Shown here: positions 50,250-60,549 of the stretch, in pieces
How the letters are laid out: each line of letters opens with the position of its first letter
Position numbering within the stretch: the stretch's first letter is position 1
Source: Aequorivita sp.
GTDB taxonomy: Bacteria > Bacteroidota > Bacteroidia > Flavobacteriales > Flavobacteriaceae
Assembly: GCA_024637015.1 (NCBI GenBank)
Contig: JAGXGE010000004.1
Span: 434,001-498,000, forward strand
Length of the DNA: 64,000 bases
Reading direction: 5' to 3'
Made by a program: the position numbers and the translations under genes
Notes under the pieces: generated by a model
Seen by the model: only the letters and a program-made list of their open reading frames with translations
The model's database searches: none
Told to the model about the DNA's origin: nothing

Positions 50250-50277
50250 AATGGTCTAATAGAAAAGGGATGTGAGG

Positions 50278-50787
50278 TTACTTTCTATAAAAGAGTTCGG
50301 TGTAATAGCTTCGGCCTTTGGCGCATTTCATTACTCCAAAACCTGTGTGTGTGAAATTACCTTCTATAATGGCTCTGTGTCCGGGACTTTTTAACCAAGC
50401 GTTCATAACTTCTTCGGCAGTATTATACCCATAAGCTACATTTTCGCCTACCACCTCTGCACCGTCGTGATATTTTATTCCTTCGGAACGATACCCAAAA
50501 TTATCGTGGTTTATCTGCTCTTTGTCAATCATATATTGTGTATGATCAACAGCGAAAGCTGAAGCATATTGATTATCCATTTTTAGTGTGGAAAGACCAA
50601 GTGAATCACGATGAATGTTTACCAGTTCTAAAATTCGAGTGGATATATCGCTATCATTTTTTTGAACCAAAGCCAAATCAATTTCATATTTAGCGGCTTC
50701 ATTTTCAACTGAATCCTCTTTTGAACAGGAGGTAATCACTAGGCATAGCAATGCCATTGCAAGTAGGTTGCTTTTAAGTAGGTGCAT
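50278..50787 (-). CDS. CAP-domain (SCP/PR-1) lipoprotein
   Basis: A 169-residue lipoprotein (lipobox VITSC, about Cys20). The CAP domain runs from about 45 with the strand order ISTRILELVNIHRDSLGLSTLKMDNQYASAFAVDHTQYMIDKEQINHDNFGYRSEGI, GENVAYGY, and the closing MNAWLKSPGHRAIIEGNFTHTGFGVMK. The conserved His-Glu pairs of the CAP cavity are present (H in NHDNF, E in GENV, H in SPGHR). Roles range from lipid binding to protease activity; here unknown. Promoter TATATTTG sits at 50826-50833. Confidence 0.88.
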   Translation of the reverse strand: MHLLKSNLLAMALLCLVITSCSKEDSVENEAAKYEIDLALVQKNDSDISTRILELVNIHRDSLGLSTLKMDNQYASAFAVDHTQYMIDKEQINHDNFGYRSEGIKYHDGAEVVGENVAYGYNTAEEVMNAWLKSPGHRAIIEGNFTHTGFGVMKCAKGRSYYTELFYRK

Positions 50788-50825
50788 AATTTGGGTAACA
50801 TCAAATTTGGGGCATGATGTTGAGT

Positions 50826-50833
50826 CAAATATA
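50826..50833 (-). promoter_or_regulatory. Promoter -7 element of the CAP lipoprotein gene
   Basis: TATATTTG on the minus strand, a perfect TAnnTTTG, 38 bp before the ATG. Confidence 0.45.
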
Positions 50834-50991
50834 TAAAAATTATTGAATAAAAATGCTTTTAATCGAAAAAATAATACACTTTATCGGATAAATGAATAAA
50901 ATTACTATTTCAAAAGATATACGAAATACAGCTTATCTACTATAAACGTTATATTTTTCACGTATATTAGTGTTGAATTAAAACGGTAACC

Positions 50992-52056
50992 ATGGGTAAA
51001 ACTTTAACATATTTTTTTGCGATATTCCTTCTTATTGGATGTAAAAACGAAGAAAAATCTACTTCTGAACCCTTAAAAACTTCAGAAAGACCACTTAAGA
51101 AGAAAGAAAACTTCGGAATTGTCATTCATGGAGGTGCTGGAACTATCCTTAAAAAAAATATGAGTGATTCACTAGAAGATGCATATAAAGCTAAACTTAA
51201 AGAAGCTATTTCAGAAGGATATGAAATTTTGAAAAATGGCGGTACTTCTTTGGATGCTGTTACGCATACTATTAATTTAATGGAAGACTCACCGCTGTTT
51301 AATGCAGGAAAAGGCGCGGTGTTTACCCACGAAGGCTTTAACGAGCTTGACGCTTCCATTATGGATGGAAAAACCTTAAATGCTGGTGCTGTTGCAGGGG
51401 TGAAACATATCAAAAATCCAATAAACTTAGCGCGGGATGTGATGCAAAAAAGCGAACACGTAATGCTTTATGGAAACGGTGCAGAAGAATTCGCCCGAAG
51501 CCTTGAATATAAAATGATGGATACCTCCTATTTCTACACCCAAAATAGATATGAGTCTCTGCAGCGAGTTTTGGAGAAAGAAAAGACGAAAGAAGGGAAG
51601 CAGATTTCGTTTGAAGATCCATTCATTAAAAACTCAAAATTCGGAACCGTGGGTTGCGCCGCATTGGACAAACAAGGCAATTTAGCAGCCGGAACCTCAA
51701 CTGGCGGAATGACCAACAAAAGCTGGAACCGTATTGGTGATGCGCCGATTATTGGAGCGGGAACGTATGCCAATAATGCTACTTGCGCTGTTTCTTCAAC
51801 GGGTTGGGGTGAATATTTCATTCGTGCTGTAGTTGCATATGATATTTCCGCAATGATGGAATATAAAGGAATGACTTTACAGGAAGCCGCTAAAGAAGTC
51901 ATTCAGAAAAAAGTGCCGGCACTTGGTGGCGATGGCGGAATTGTGGCAATTGACAAAGATGGGAATGTGGCGATGGAATTCAATACGGCTGGAATGTATC
52001 GGGCAACTATGAATGCTGAGGGAGAATTGATTATTAAAATTTACAAAGAAGAATAA
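50992..52056 (+). CDS. Isoaspartyl peptidase/L-asparaginase (Ntn hydrolase) lipoprotein
   Basis: A 354-residue precursor with an N-terminal lipoprotein signal (LLIGC, Cys17). Self-cleavage should expose Thr219 in SKFGTVGCAALDKQGN, the classical site of plant-type asparaginases; substrate-binding motifs IVIHGGAGT (about 44-52), LFNAGKGAVF, and the C-terminal STGGMTNK and RIGDAPIIGAGTYA are all present. It splits Asn or beta-aspartyl dipeptides. An exported, membrane-anchored copy is less common than the cytosolic enzyme. Its stop is directly abutted by the next ATG. Confidence 0.93.
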   Translation: MGKTLTYFFAIFLLIGCKNEEKSTSEPLKTSERPLKKKENFGIVIHGGAGTILKKNMSDSLEDAYKAKLKEAISEGYEILKNGGTSLDAVTHTINLMEDSPLFNAGKGAVFTHEGFNELDASIMDGKTLNAGAVAGVKHIKNPINLARDVMQKSEHVMLYGNGAEEFARSLEYKMMDTSYFYTQNRYESLQRVLEKEKTKEGKQISFEDPFIKNSKFGTVGCAALDKQGNLAAGTSTGGMTNKSWNRIGDAPIIGAGTYANNATCAVSSTGWGEYFIRAVVAYDISAMMEYKGMTLQEAAKEVIQKKVPALGGDGGIVAIDKDGNVAMEFNTAGMYRATMNAEGELIIKIYKEE

Positions 52057-52362
52057 ATGGAGCAGCCTTATTATGCAGTAATCTTCACTTCGATCCAAAC
52101 TGAAAATATTGAAGGCTATTCTGAAATGGCAGAATTAATGGAAATCTTGGCAAGAGAACAACCCGGATTTTTGGGAATTGAAAGCGCCCGAAATGAAATT
52201 GGTATCACAGTAAGTTATTGGCAAAATCTTGAAAGCATCAAAAACTGGAAAGCAAACTTAGATCATTTAGTTGCTCAAAAAAAAGGGCGAGCACAATGGT
52301 ATTCATACTATAAGGTTAGAATTTGCAAGGTGGAAAGGGAGTATGATTTTAAAAGTTCGTAA
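52057..52362 (+). CDS. ABM-domain (antibiotic biosynthesis monooxygenase-like) protein
   Basis: A 101-residue dimeric alpha-beta barrel protein of the ABM family (YAVIFTSIQTENIEGYSEMAELMEILAREQPGFLGIESARNEIGITVSYWQNLESIKNWKANLDHLVAQKKGRAQWYSYY). Members include heme oxygenases (IsdG-type) and small quinone monooxygenases; no histidine for heme ligation stands out beyond DHL, so function is open. The ATG follows the asparaginase stop with no gap, so the two are co-translated. Confidence 0.8.
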   Translation: MEQPYYAVIFTSIQTENIEGYSEMAELMEILAREQPGFLGIESARNEIGITVSYWQNLESIKNWKANLDHLVAQKKGRAQWYSYYKVRICKVEREYDFKSS

Positions 52363-52548
52363 AATATATTAGTTAATTCCATCCCAAATGTTAAAATGCG
52401 GAATACGATTTTAAAACAATTAGACGTTCCAATTTAAACTTCCCCATCCATAAAACTACTTAAACAGTTTTTTCAAACAAAACGAATTATGTTTTGCTTT
52501 GTAGGCCAATCATTTTGCTTTATTTTTAAATACTTTTAATCATCGCCC

Positions 52549-55500
52549 ATGAAAATCGCACTTAAGTTCCTTTCCATTGTTTTGTTGCTGTTCATATTTT
52601 CCTGCAAAGACAAAGACAAACATTCCGAAACCGATAACCTTTTCAAATTCAAGGAATACATTTCTTACAACACTTACGGAAACCAATCCATCACCACAGA
52701 TATTCGCGTGGAGCTTGCAAAACCCTTGGAACAATTTGAGTTGACACAGGAGCTTTCTGCCGACGAATATTTAAAAATCTCTCCAAAAACCGATGGAAAA
52801 CTAGTTGTTGAAAACGGGAAAACCCTAATTTTCCAACCTTCCGAATATTTAAAACCAGACACAGAATATACAATTTCAGTAAAACTGGATAAATTTTACG
52901 AAGACATTGGCAAAGAATTTAAAACCTACACCTTCAGCTTTCATACCATTACTCCAAACTTCAAAGTTGATATTGGAAAACTTCAAAGCTACAGCAAGCA
53001 ATGGCAATATGTTGAAGCGTCTGTTGAGGCCTCAGATGTTATTTCTTTGGAAAAAGCCAAGCAACTGGTTTCCGCTTCCCAAAATGGTAAAAACTTAAAA
53101 ATGAAATGGCCTTCGGAAGGGACCGAAGCACGCTACTTCAACTTTACAATTGACAGTATCAGCCGAGAAATTGACAATTCCGAAATTCTTATAAAATGGG
53201 ATGGAAAGCCTATCGGATCAGAAAACAAAGGCGAAAATATATTTAAAATCCATGGACAGAACAATTTTACAATTTTAGATATTAGTAGCACATTGGCTCC
53301 TGCGGCATTGTTAAGTATCAACTTTTCGGACCCGTTGATGGAAAATCAGGATTTTGCTGGTTTGGTAACCATTGAAAATACAAATGATTTGCGTTACGAA
53401 GTAAACGGGAATGTTTTGAACGTCTATCCATCAAACCGCGTTGTGGGTGATGTAAAAGTCACCGTTTTCACTGGTATTAAAAACTCAGAAGGTTTTGAAT
53501 TGAAAAAAGAATTTTCAGAGTTGGTGTCTTTTGAGCAACTGAAACCTGCCGTACGGATGATTTCAAAGGGTGTTATTCTTCCTAATTCCGCATCAACTCC
53601 CGTTTATTTTGAAGCAGTGAATCTTGCAAAAGTAGATGTACGCGTCATTAAAATTTATGAAAACAACGTACTTCAATTTCTTCAAAGTTATAATCTGAAT
53701 GATAACAACACCTACAATATAAAAAGGGTTGGGCGAAGAATTGCCAAAAAAACCATTGACCTTAAAAACGACGACTTAGGAAATAATGGAAGCTGGAAAG
53801 CATACGCCATCAATCTTTCCGAATATTTTAAGGCAGATCCAGGCGCCATTTACCAATTGGAGCTCAGTTTCAAGAAGGATTATATTACCTATGATTGTGC
53901 TGAAACTGTATCCGAAGATGAAGCTACGGAGGAAGATCAATATTACGATTATTATTATGAGGGAGACCCATATTACGCTAACGACTCCTCGGAAGATGAA
54001 GAAATCCGTGAAGAGCGTTATTGGGACAATGAAATTTACCGTTGGCGAAATTACACCTACAACTGGGAACAACAAGACAATCCTTGTCATCCAGCATATT
54101 ATAACGAAGAGCGCGTAGTTACCGCAAATATTTTAGGCTCAGATTTGGGCTTAATTGTGAAAAAAGGGAACAACCGTTCGTATCATTTTATTGCTACAAA
54201 CCTAATTTCCGCAAAGCCTGAGGGTGGAGTAACAGTCAAACTTTTCAATTATCAGCAGCAACTTATTGAAACTGTAACTACGGAAGGCGATGGAATGACA
54301 CTTTATGATGGCAGTAAAAATGTAGCTTTCGCAGTGGCTCAAAAAGGAAAAAATTTTGCCTATGTAAAACTGGAAGACGGAAATGCCCTCTCCATGAGTA
54401 ATTTCGATATTTCGGGGAAAGAACTTCAAAAAGGATTGAAGGGCTACACATATACCGAACGAGGCGTCTATCGCCCCGGAGATAGTATTCACTTAACATT
54501 TGTGCTGAATGACAATGCAAATCCGCTTCCAAAAAATCATCCCGTTACACTTTCTGTGACCGATGCTCGTGGAAAATTGGTTCAAAGAACAGTTTCTTCC
54601 TCCTCTAAAAATACCTCTACGGAAAATGGATTTTATTATTTCCCTATCGCAACAGACGCTTCGGCTCCAACAGGAAATTGGAACGCTACTATAACAGTGG
54701 GTGGCGCACAATTTTCGCATACATTAAAGGTAGCAACCATTAAACCAAACCGCTTAAAAATAAAACTCGATTTTGAAGATGAAATTCTCGACGCAACAAA
54801 ACCAGTAAAAGGAACAGCCAGCACAATGTGGCTTCACGGCTCACCCGCGCGGAATTTAAAAATTGATATGACGGCCACACTTCGCGCGAGCAATTCTGCT
54901 TTCCCGAAATATCCAAAATACAATTTCATCGATCCAATCCGAACTTTTTCAGAAGTGGAAATCCCCGTTATGGATACGCAACTTTCTTCGGAAGGCAGTA
55001 CTGCTTTCAGCCAAAATCTAGAAGTTGGAAAGAATGCGCCCGGAATGTTAAAAGCTACATTTTTGACGAAAGTGTACGAAGGCGGCGGCGATTTTTCTAT
55101 GGATATTTTTTCGAAGGATTTGGCGCCTTTTTCACATTTTGTCGGTTTGAAATCTCCCGAAGCGGGTCGTTATGGTTCTTATTTCACGGATGAAAACACA
55201 ACTTTTGATGTAGTTTCCGTTGATGCGCAAGGCAAAGCTGCCGCCAATCGTGAGCTGGAAGTAAAAGTCTTTCAAATTGAATGGCGTTGGTGGTGGAATC
55301 GCGGTTCGGACAATCTTTCAACCTATGAAAATTCAACTGTGCATCGCCCTGTAAAAGATTTAACCGTAAAAACCGATGGTAGCGGAAAGGGAAAATTCAC
55401 CGTAAATATTCCCGAAGAGGAAGGTGGACGCTATTTAATTCGGGTGATCGACAAACAATCCGGTCACGCAACTGGACGCATCACTTATTTCTACAGAAAT

Positions 55501-58134
55501 TGGTGGCAGCGCCCAAGCGATAGTGATGCTGAAAGTGCACGAATGTTGCTCTTTTCGGCAGATAAAGAAAAATATAATGTTGGCGAGGAAGCTTTTATAA
55601 CTTTTCCTTCTGGAAGTGATGGCCACGCTCTGATTAGCGTTGAAAACGGCACCGAAGTTCTGGCAACCCATTGGATTGAAACCAAAAAAGGGGAAACCAA
55701 AGCCGCGATAAAAATTACAAAGGAAATGGCGCCGAATATTTATGTGAATATCTCACTGCTTCAACCACACAGCCAAACTAAAAACGATTTGCCAATTCGG
55801 CTTTACGGTGTTATTCCACTTTCGGTGGAAGACCCTACAACTGTTCTTCATCCAAAAATCACCATGCCGAATGTGTTGAAACCAGAGGAAAAATTCACCG
55901 TAAAAGTTTCCGAAGAAAAAGGAAAAGCAATGACCTATACTTTGGCAGTTGTTGATGAAGGATTGCTGGATTTAACCCGCTTTGCCACACCCGACATTCA
56001 CGAAGCATTTTACAGCCGTGAAGCTTTGGGCGTAAAGACGTTTGATATGTTCGATTACGTAATTGGCGCGTATTCCGGCAGTGTTGATAATATTTACGTA
56101 ATCGGTGGTGGCGATGCCGCTTTGGGAGCAAAAAATAGAAAAGCAGATCGATTTAAACCCGTTGTGAAATATCTCGGACCTTTCGAACTCGCAGCTGGAA
56201 AGACAGCCACCCATAATATAATGATGCCAAATTATGTAGGCTCTGTTCGCACGATGGTGATTGCAGGTGATAAAACCAATACTGCTTATGGAAGTGTTGA
56301 TAAAGCTACTCCCGTTCGAACACCACTGATGGTAATTGCTTCGCTTCCGCGGAAATTATCGCCGGGTGAAACTGTTACGCTCCCCGTTACCGTTTTTGCG
56401 ATGGAAAACAAAGTGAAAACAGCAACGATTACTGTGAAAACTAGCGATGCACTAAAACCGAAAAATGGTACTTCAAAAACTGTTTCTTTTAATGAGCCGG
56501 GCGAGCAAATTATCAATTTCGAATTTGAAGTTTTGCCGACACAGCAATTTCAAACCATAGAAGTTACAGCTTCAGGCAATGGCGAAAAAGCAAGCTACAA
56601 AGTGGAAATTGATGTTGAAAATCCGAACCCGATTTCTCAAAAATCTACACAGTACACCATTTCAGAAAATGGGTCTCAAACCATCAATTTTGAAACTTTC
56701 GGTGTAACTGGAAGCAATGCCGCAATGCTTGAATTTTCAACTTTGCCTCCGATGGATTTTGGAAAGCGAATGGAATATCTAATCCATTATCCCTACGGGT
56801 GCGTGGAACAAACAACTTCTTCGGCATTTCCGCAGTTGTATTTAGCAGGTGTTTTTGATATTACTTTCGACAAAAAACAGAAGATTGAAAAAAATGTAAA
56901 AGCCGCAATTGAACGTTTGGGAAGATTCCAAACTGCAAATGGCGGATTGGCATATTGGCCTGGCGAACGTGAAGCCGATGAATGGGCGACCAATTATGCT
57001 GGTCATTTTATGCTTGAGGCGAAGCAAAAAGGCTATGCGCTTCCAATCAGTTTTATGGGCAATTGGTTGCTATATCAACAAAACACTGCGCGGCAGTGGC
57101 GAAATAGTTATAAGGTTTATAATTCAAGTTTGACGCAGGCTTACAGACTATATACTTTAGCATTGGCCGGAAAACCGGAGCTGGCCGCGATGAACCGTCT
57201 TCGTGAAAGCAAGGAATTGAGTAACGATGCCAAATGGCGATTGGCTGCTGCGTATGCTCTGGCTGGAAAGAAAAATGTGGCAGAGCAAATTGCACAAACG
57301 GCGAATTTTAATTTCCAACCTAGGAAATACGATTATTATACTTACGGTTCGCCTTTCAGAAACCGGGCGATGGCATTGGAAACCTTGGTTTTATTGGGCG
57401 ATTCAAAACAACGTGATTTGGCAATTTCAGTGGCGAAGGATTTGTCTTCCAGAAATTGGTACAGCACGCAGGAAACATCGTATGCCTTGATGGCAATGGC
57501 AAAAATGGTTTCGAAAAACGGCGGAAAAGCTATGGAACTTTCATTTACAAACGGAGGAAAATCGGTTGAGGTGAAAACCGACCGAGCCATTGCGCAACGC
57601 GACCTTTCATTTGTGATGGGAAGTAACTCGGTTTCTGTGACCAATAAAAAAAGGAATGTTGTTTACGTTACGCTTTCGCAACAAGGGAAACTTCCACTAG
57701 GGAAAGAACTTGCCGAGCAGCGAAATCTCTCAATAAAATCGAAATATTTGGATGGCATAGGCAAGGCAATTGATGTCACCAAGCTGCGCCAAGGAACCGA
57801 AATTATCGCAAAAGTAAGTGTTACCAATACCTCTGGCGATTGGATAAACAATGTTGCGCTTTCAAAAATCTTCCCAAGCGGTTGGGAAATTGTAAATACC
57901 AGTTTTTCAGAATTGGGCGGAGGCGCAATCGGAAATGCACGTTACACAGACATTCGCGACGACCGCGTGAATTTCTTCTTCGATTTAGATAGAAATCAAA
58001 CGAAGACGTTCACTGTTAAATTGAATGCTTCTTATTTGGGAACCTATTATTTGCCGGGAACACAGGTGGAAGCGATGTATGACAATACATATTATGCGCG
58101 GAATAGAGGGATGTGGGTAACTATTGAACAATAA
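52549..58134 (+). CDS. Bacterial alpha-2-macroglobulin family lipoprotein
   Basis: An 1861-residue lipoprotein (LLFIFSC, about Cys19, followed by KDKDK) of the bacterial alpha-2-macroglobulin type, which traps proteases in the periplasm. Many macroglobulin beta domains fill the first 1400 residues; the thioester motif C1418-V-E-Q1421 (YPYGCVEQTTS) lies just before a helical thioester domain (QTANGGLAYWPGE, ETSYALMAMA) and a final receptor-like domain. About residues 455-525 form an acidic, tyrosine-rich insert (EATEEDQYYDYYYEGD...). Its stop overlaps pbpC by 11 nt, the same pairing as yfhM-pbpC in E. coli. It is thought to guard or repair the envelope when peptidoglycan is breached. Confidence 0.94.
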   Translation: MKIALKFLSIVLLLFIFSCKDKDKHSETDNLFKFKEYISYNTYGNQSITTDIRVELAKPLEQFELTQELSADEYLKISPKTDGKLVVENGKTLIFQPSEYLKPDTEYTISVKLDKFYEDIGKEFKTYTFSFHTITPNFKVDIGKLQSYSKQWQYVEASVEASDVISLEKAKQLVSASQNGKNLKMKWPSEGTEARYFNFTIDSISREIDNSEILIKWDGKPIGSENKGENIFKIHGQNNFTILDISSTLAPAALLSINFSDPLMENQDFAGLVTIENTNDLRYEVNGNVLNVYPSNRVVGDVKVTVFTGIKNSEGFELKKEFSELVSFEQLKPAVRMISKGVILPNSASTPVYFEAVNLAKVDVRVIKIYENNVLQFLQSYNLNDNNTYNIKRVGRRIAKKTIDLKNDDLGNNGSWKAYAINLSEYFKADPGAIYQLELSFKKDYITYDCAETVSEDEATEEDQYYDYYYEGDPYYANDSSEDEEIREERYWDNEIYRWRNYTYNWEQQDNPCHPAYYNEERVVTANILGSDLGLIVKKGNNRSYHFIATNLISAKPEGGVTVKLFNYQQQLIETVTTEGDGMTLYDGSKNVAFAVAQKGKNFAYVKLEDGNALSMSNFDISGKELQKGLKGYTYTERGVYRPGDSIHLTFVLNDNANPLPKNHPVTLSVTDARGKLVQRTVSSSSKNTSTENGFYYFPIATDASAPTGNWNATITVGGAQFSHTLKVATIKPNRLKIKLDFEDEILDATKPVKGTASTMWLHGSPARNLKIDMTATLRASNSAFPKYPKYNFIDPIRTFSEVEIPVMDTQLSSEGSTAFSQNLEVGKNAPGMLKATFLTKVYEGGGDFSMDIFSKDLAPFSHFVGLKSPEAGRYGSYFTDENTTFDVVSVDAQGKAAANRELEVKVFQIEWRWWWNRGSDNLSTYENSTVHRPVKDLTVKTDGSGKGKFTVNIPEEEGGRYLIRVIDKQSGHATGRITYFYRNWWQRPSDSDAESARMLLFSADKEKYNVGEEAFITFPSGSDGHALISVENGTEVLATHWIETKKGETKAAIKITKEMAPNIYVNISLLQPHSQTKNDLPIRLYGVIPLSVEDPTTVLHPKITMPNVLKPEEKFTVKVSEEKGKAMTYTLAVVDEGLLDLTRFATPDIHEAFYSREALGVKTFDMFDYVIGAYSGSVDNIYVIGGGDAALGAKNRKADRFKPVVKYLGPFELAAGKTATHNIMMPNYVGSVRTMVIAGDKTNTAYGSVDKATPVRTPLMVIASLPRKLSPGETVTLPVTVFAMENKVKTATITVKTSDALKPKNGTSKTVSFNEPGEQIINFEFEVLPTQQFQTIEVTASGNGEKASYKVEIDVENPNPISQKSTQYTISENGSQTINFETFGVTGSNAAMLEFSTLPPMDFGKRMEYLIHYPYGCVEQTTSSAFPQLYLAGVFDITFDKKQKIEKNVKAAIERLGRFQTANGGLAYWPGEREADEWATNYAGHFMLEAKQKGYALPISFMGNWLLYQQNTARQWRNSYKVYNSSLTQAYRLYTLALAGKPELAAMNRLRESKELSNDAKWRLAAAYALAGKKNVAEQIAQTANFNFQPRKYDYYTYGSPFRNRAMALETLVLLGDSKQRDLAISVAKDLSSRNWYSTQETSYALMAMAKMVSKNGGKAMELSFTNGGKSVEVKTDRAIAQRDLSFVMGSNSVSVTNKKRNVVYVTLSQQGKLPLGKELAEQRNLSIKSKYLDGIGKAIDVTKLRQGTEIIAKVSVTNTSGDWINNVALSKIFPSGWEIVNTSFSELGGGAIGNARYTDIRDDRVNFFFDLDRNQTKTFTVKLNASYLGTYYLPGTQVEAMYDNTYYARNRGMWVTIEQ

Positions 58135-60520
58135 AAATCCATTGAAATTTGATAAAACAGAAATAAAAAAAAGAATCAGCAGGCACAAAATAAAACTCAG
58201 TGTCCTGCTGATTTTATTTTTGGTGTGGCTCTTCTGCCTTCCTTCACCACTATTTGATGTTCCAACCGCAACTGTTGCGGAAAGTAGCAGCGGACAAATG
58301 CTCGGAGCTCGGATTGCCGATGATGGTCAATGGCGATTTCCGCAGATGGATTCCGTTCCGGATCGGTTTGAAAAATGTATTCTTTATTTCGAGGATGAGC
58401 ATTTTTATTGGCATCCCGGATTCAATCCTGTTTCTATTTCAAAAGCACTTTGGAACAATCTTACCAGCGATTCCCGACGTGGCGGAAGCACAATCACCCA
58501 GCAAGTAATCCGACTTTCACGAAAAAACAAAGCCCGAACTTATTTTGAAAAGCTGATTGAAATTTTTCAGGCTACGCGTTTGGAAGCTAGTTTTAAGAAA
58601 AAATCAATTCTGAATTTATACGCTTCTTATGCGCCATTCGGCGGAAATGTAGTTGGTTTGGAAACTGCTTCGTGGCGATATTTCGGAATTCCTGCCAGCG
58701 AATTGAGTTGGGGGCAATCTGCAGCATTGGCTGTACTTCCGAATGCACCTGCGCTGATTTTCCCAGGAAAAAATGAGGAAATTCTGAAGCAAAAACGAGA
58801 CGCATTATTGCTAAAACTTTTTCAAAATGAAGTGATTGATAAAACAACCTATCAATTGGCTTTGGACGAAAACTTGCCCGGAAAACCACTTCCGCTTCCC
58901 GAGTATGCACCTCATTTAACTGAAAAAATACGAAAGGAACATCACGGAAAGCGCATTGAAACAACTATTGATTTTTCGCTTCAGCAAAAAGTGAACAACA
59001 TCGTGAAAGAACAAAATTATATTTTGGCGCAAAACCAAATCCACAATCTCGCTGTTCTGGTTTTAGATGTAAATACTAGAGAAGTTTTGGCGTATGTGGG
59101 CAATTCCCCAACAACGCGTGAACACAATAATTTTGTGGATATAATTGAAAAACCGCGAAGCACGGGCAGTATTTTGAAACCATTTCTTTTTACATCTATG
59201 TTAGATGCTGGTGAAATTCTTCCGAATACGTTGGTAGCGGATATTCCAACTTCAGTAAATGGATATACACCGGAAAATTTTGATAAAAAATTTAATGGTG
59301 CAGTGCCAGCGAGTGTCGCGCTTTCCCGTTCACTGAATATTCCTGCGGTGCGAATGTTGCGTGATTTTGGCTTTCAACGTTTCTATAATATTCTTGGGAA
59401 AATGAATCAAAAAGCAATTGATAAACCTGCGGATTATTATGGACTTTCGTTAATTCTCGGTGGTGCGGAAAGCAGTCTTTGGGATATAACAAAGGTGTAT
59501 GCAGGGATGGCTTCAACATTAAATTTTTTTAATAATTCTTCCAGCGAATACCGAAAGAATGAGTTTGTAGAACCTGTTTATGTGAAAAATCAAGATGAAA
59601 TTGACTTCGGAAAAATTCAACAAAAACCTTCCGTTTGGAATGCTGGAGCCATTTACGAAGCATTCGAGGCGATGGAAAAAGTGAATCGTCCCAGCGGTGA
59701 AGAAAACTGGGAGTTTTTCACAAGCAGTCAACCGCTTGCGTGGAAAACTGGAACGAGTTATGGTTTTAAAGATGCTTGGGCCGTTGGTGTTACACCAAAA
59801 TATGCAATTGGAGTTTGGGTTGGAAACGCTGATGGTGAGGGTCGGCCGGGATTGACAGGCATTCAAGCTGCTGCGCCAATTTTGTTTGACGTTTTGAATG
59901 TTTTGCCACAAAGTGGTTGGTTCAAAATCCCGTATGACGAATTGGTGGAAGCTGAAATTTGTACTAAAAGTGGTTATCTTGCTGGACTTTTCTGTGAAGA
60001 AACAAAAATGGAATGGATTCCAAAAAATGGAACTAGGACGGAAGCTTGTCCATACCACCAAACCGTATTTTTAAATGCTTCGGAAAATTATCGGGTAAAT
60101 TCTTCGTGTTATCCGCTTTCAGAAATGAAGCAGAAAAACTGGTTTGCCTTACCGCCAGTTATGGAATATTATTATGCACAACTTCATCCAGAGTATAAAG
60201 TACTTCCACCCTTCGCCCCAGATTGTTTACAGGAAGGAGAGAAGTTGATGGCTTTTATTTATCCGAAGAAAAATGAAGCCGTATTGCTTCCGAAAAATTT
60301 TGATGAAAATTTGAACGAGGTTATTTTTAAGCTAGCTCACCGATCCCCAGAAACCACAGTTTTTTGGTATTTAGACTCTAAGTATATCGGTAAAAGCGAA
60401 ACCTTTCACGAGTTGGCCGTTTCGCCAAAACCCGGAACGTATTTGTTAACTGCAGTTGACCAAGATGGCAATGAACTCCGTGAACAAATTGAGATAAAAA
60501 TCTTTTCAGAAAACCCTTAA
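58124..60520 (+). CDS. pbpC: Penicillin-binding protein 1C, TTG start
   Basis: A 798-residue bifunctional peptidoglycan synthase. After one membrane helix (about 25-42) the glycosyltransferase domain has E90-D-E-H-F, GGSTITQQVIRLSRK and YASYAPFGGNVVG; the transpeptidase has SxxK as S349-I-L-K (TGSILKPF), SRSLN and KTGTSYGFKDAW. The C-terminal extension (after about residue 640) is the BiPBP_C domain typical of PBP1C. The only usable start is TTG 58124, 11 nt inside the macroglobulin gene, so expression is coupled to it. E. coli PBP1C has weak or no transpeptidase activity; here the catalytic residues are intact. Confidence 0.94.
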   Translation: MNNKNPLKFDKTEIKKRISRHKIKLSVLLILFLVWLFCLPSPLFDVPTATVAESSSGQMLGARIADDGQWRFPQMDSVPDRFEKCILYFEDEHFYWHPGFNPVSISKALWNNLTSDSRRGGSTITQQVIRLSRKNKARTYFEKLIEIFQATRLEASFKKKSILNLYASYAPFGGNVVGLETASWRYFGIPASELSWGQSAALAVLPNAPALIFPGKNEEILKQKRDALLLKLFQNEVIDKTTYQLALDENLPGKPLPLPEYAPHLTEKIRKEHHGKRIETTIDFSLQQKVNNIVKEQNYILAQNQIHNLAVLVLDVNTREVLAYVGNSPTTREHNNFVDIIEKPRSTGSILKPFLFTSMLDAGEILPNTLVADIPTSVNGYTPENFDKKFNGAVPASVALSRSLNIPAVRMLRDFGFQRFYNILGKMNQKAIDKPADYYGLSLILGGAESSLWDITKVYAGMASTLNFFNNSSSEYRKNEFVEPVYVKNQDEIDFGKIQQKPSVWNAGAIYEAFEAMEKVNRPSGEENWEFFTSSQPLAWKTGTSYGFKDAWAVGVTPKYAIGVWVGNADGEGRPGLTGIQAAAPILFDVLNVLPQSGWFKIPYDELVEAEICTKSGYLAGLFCEETKMEWIPKNGTRTEACPYHQTVFLNASENYRVNSSCYPLSEMKQKNWFALPPVMEYYYAQLHPEYKVLPPFAPDCLQEGEKLMAFIYPKKNEAVLLPKNFDENLNEVIFKLAHRSPETTVFWYLDSKYIGKSETFHELAVSPKPGTYLLTAVDQDGNELREQIEIKIFSENP

Positions 60521-60549
60521 AACTTGATTTAACAAAAAATTAATACTGG

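Noticed and set aside
50797-50821. AACATCA/TGATGTT inverted words in the CAP lipoprotein leader
   Set aside because: Seven-bp arms with 11-nt spacer are expected by chance in spacers of this size.
52363-52548. Small RNA or operator in the spacer before the macroglobulin gene
   Set aside because: AT-rich with only short, imperfect complementarity and no perfect -7 element or terminator.
54202-54720. Several minus-strand frames within the alpha-2-macroglobulin gene
   Set aside because: Cys-, His- and Arg-rich translations without motifs; the plus frame runs without break for 1861 codons and contains the thioester.
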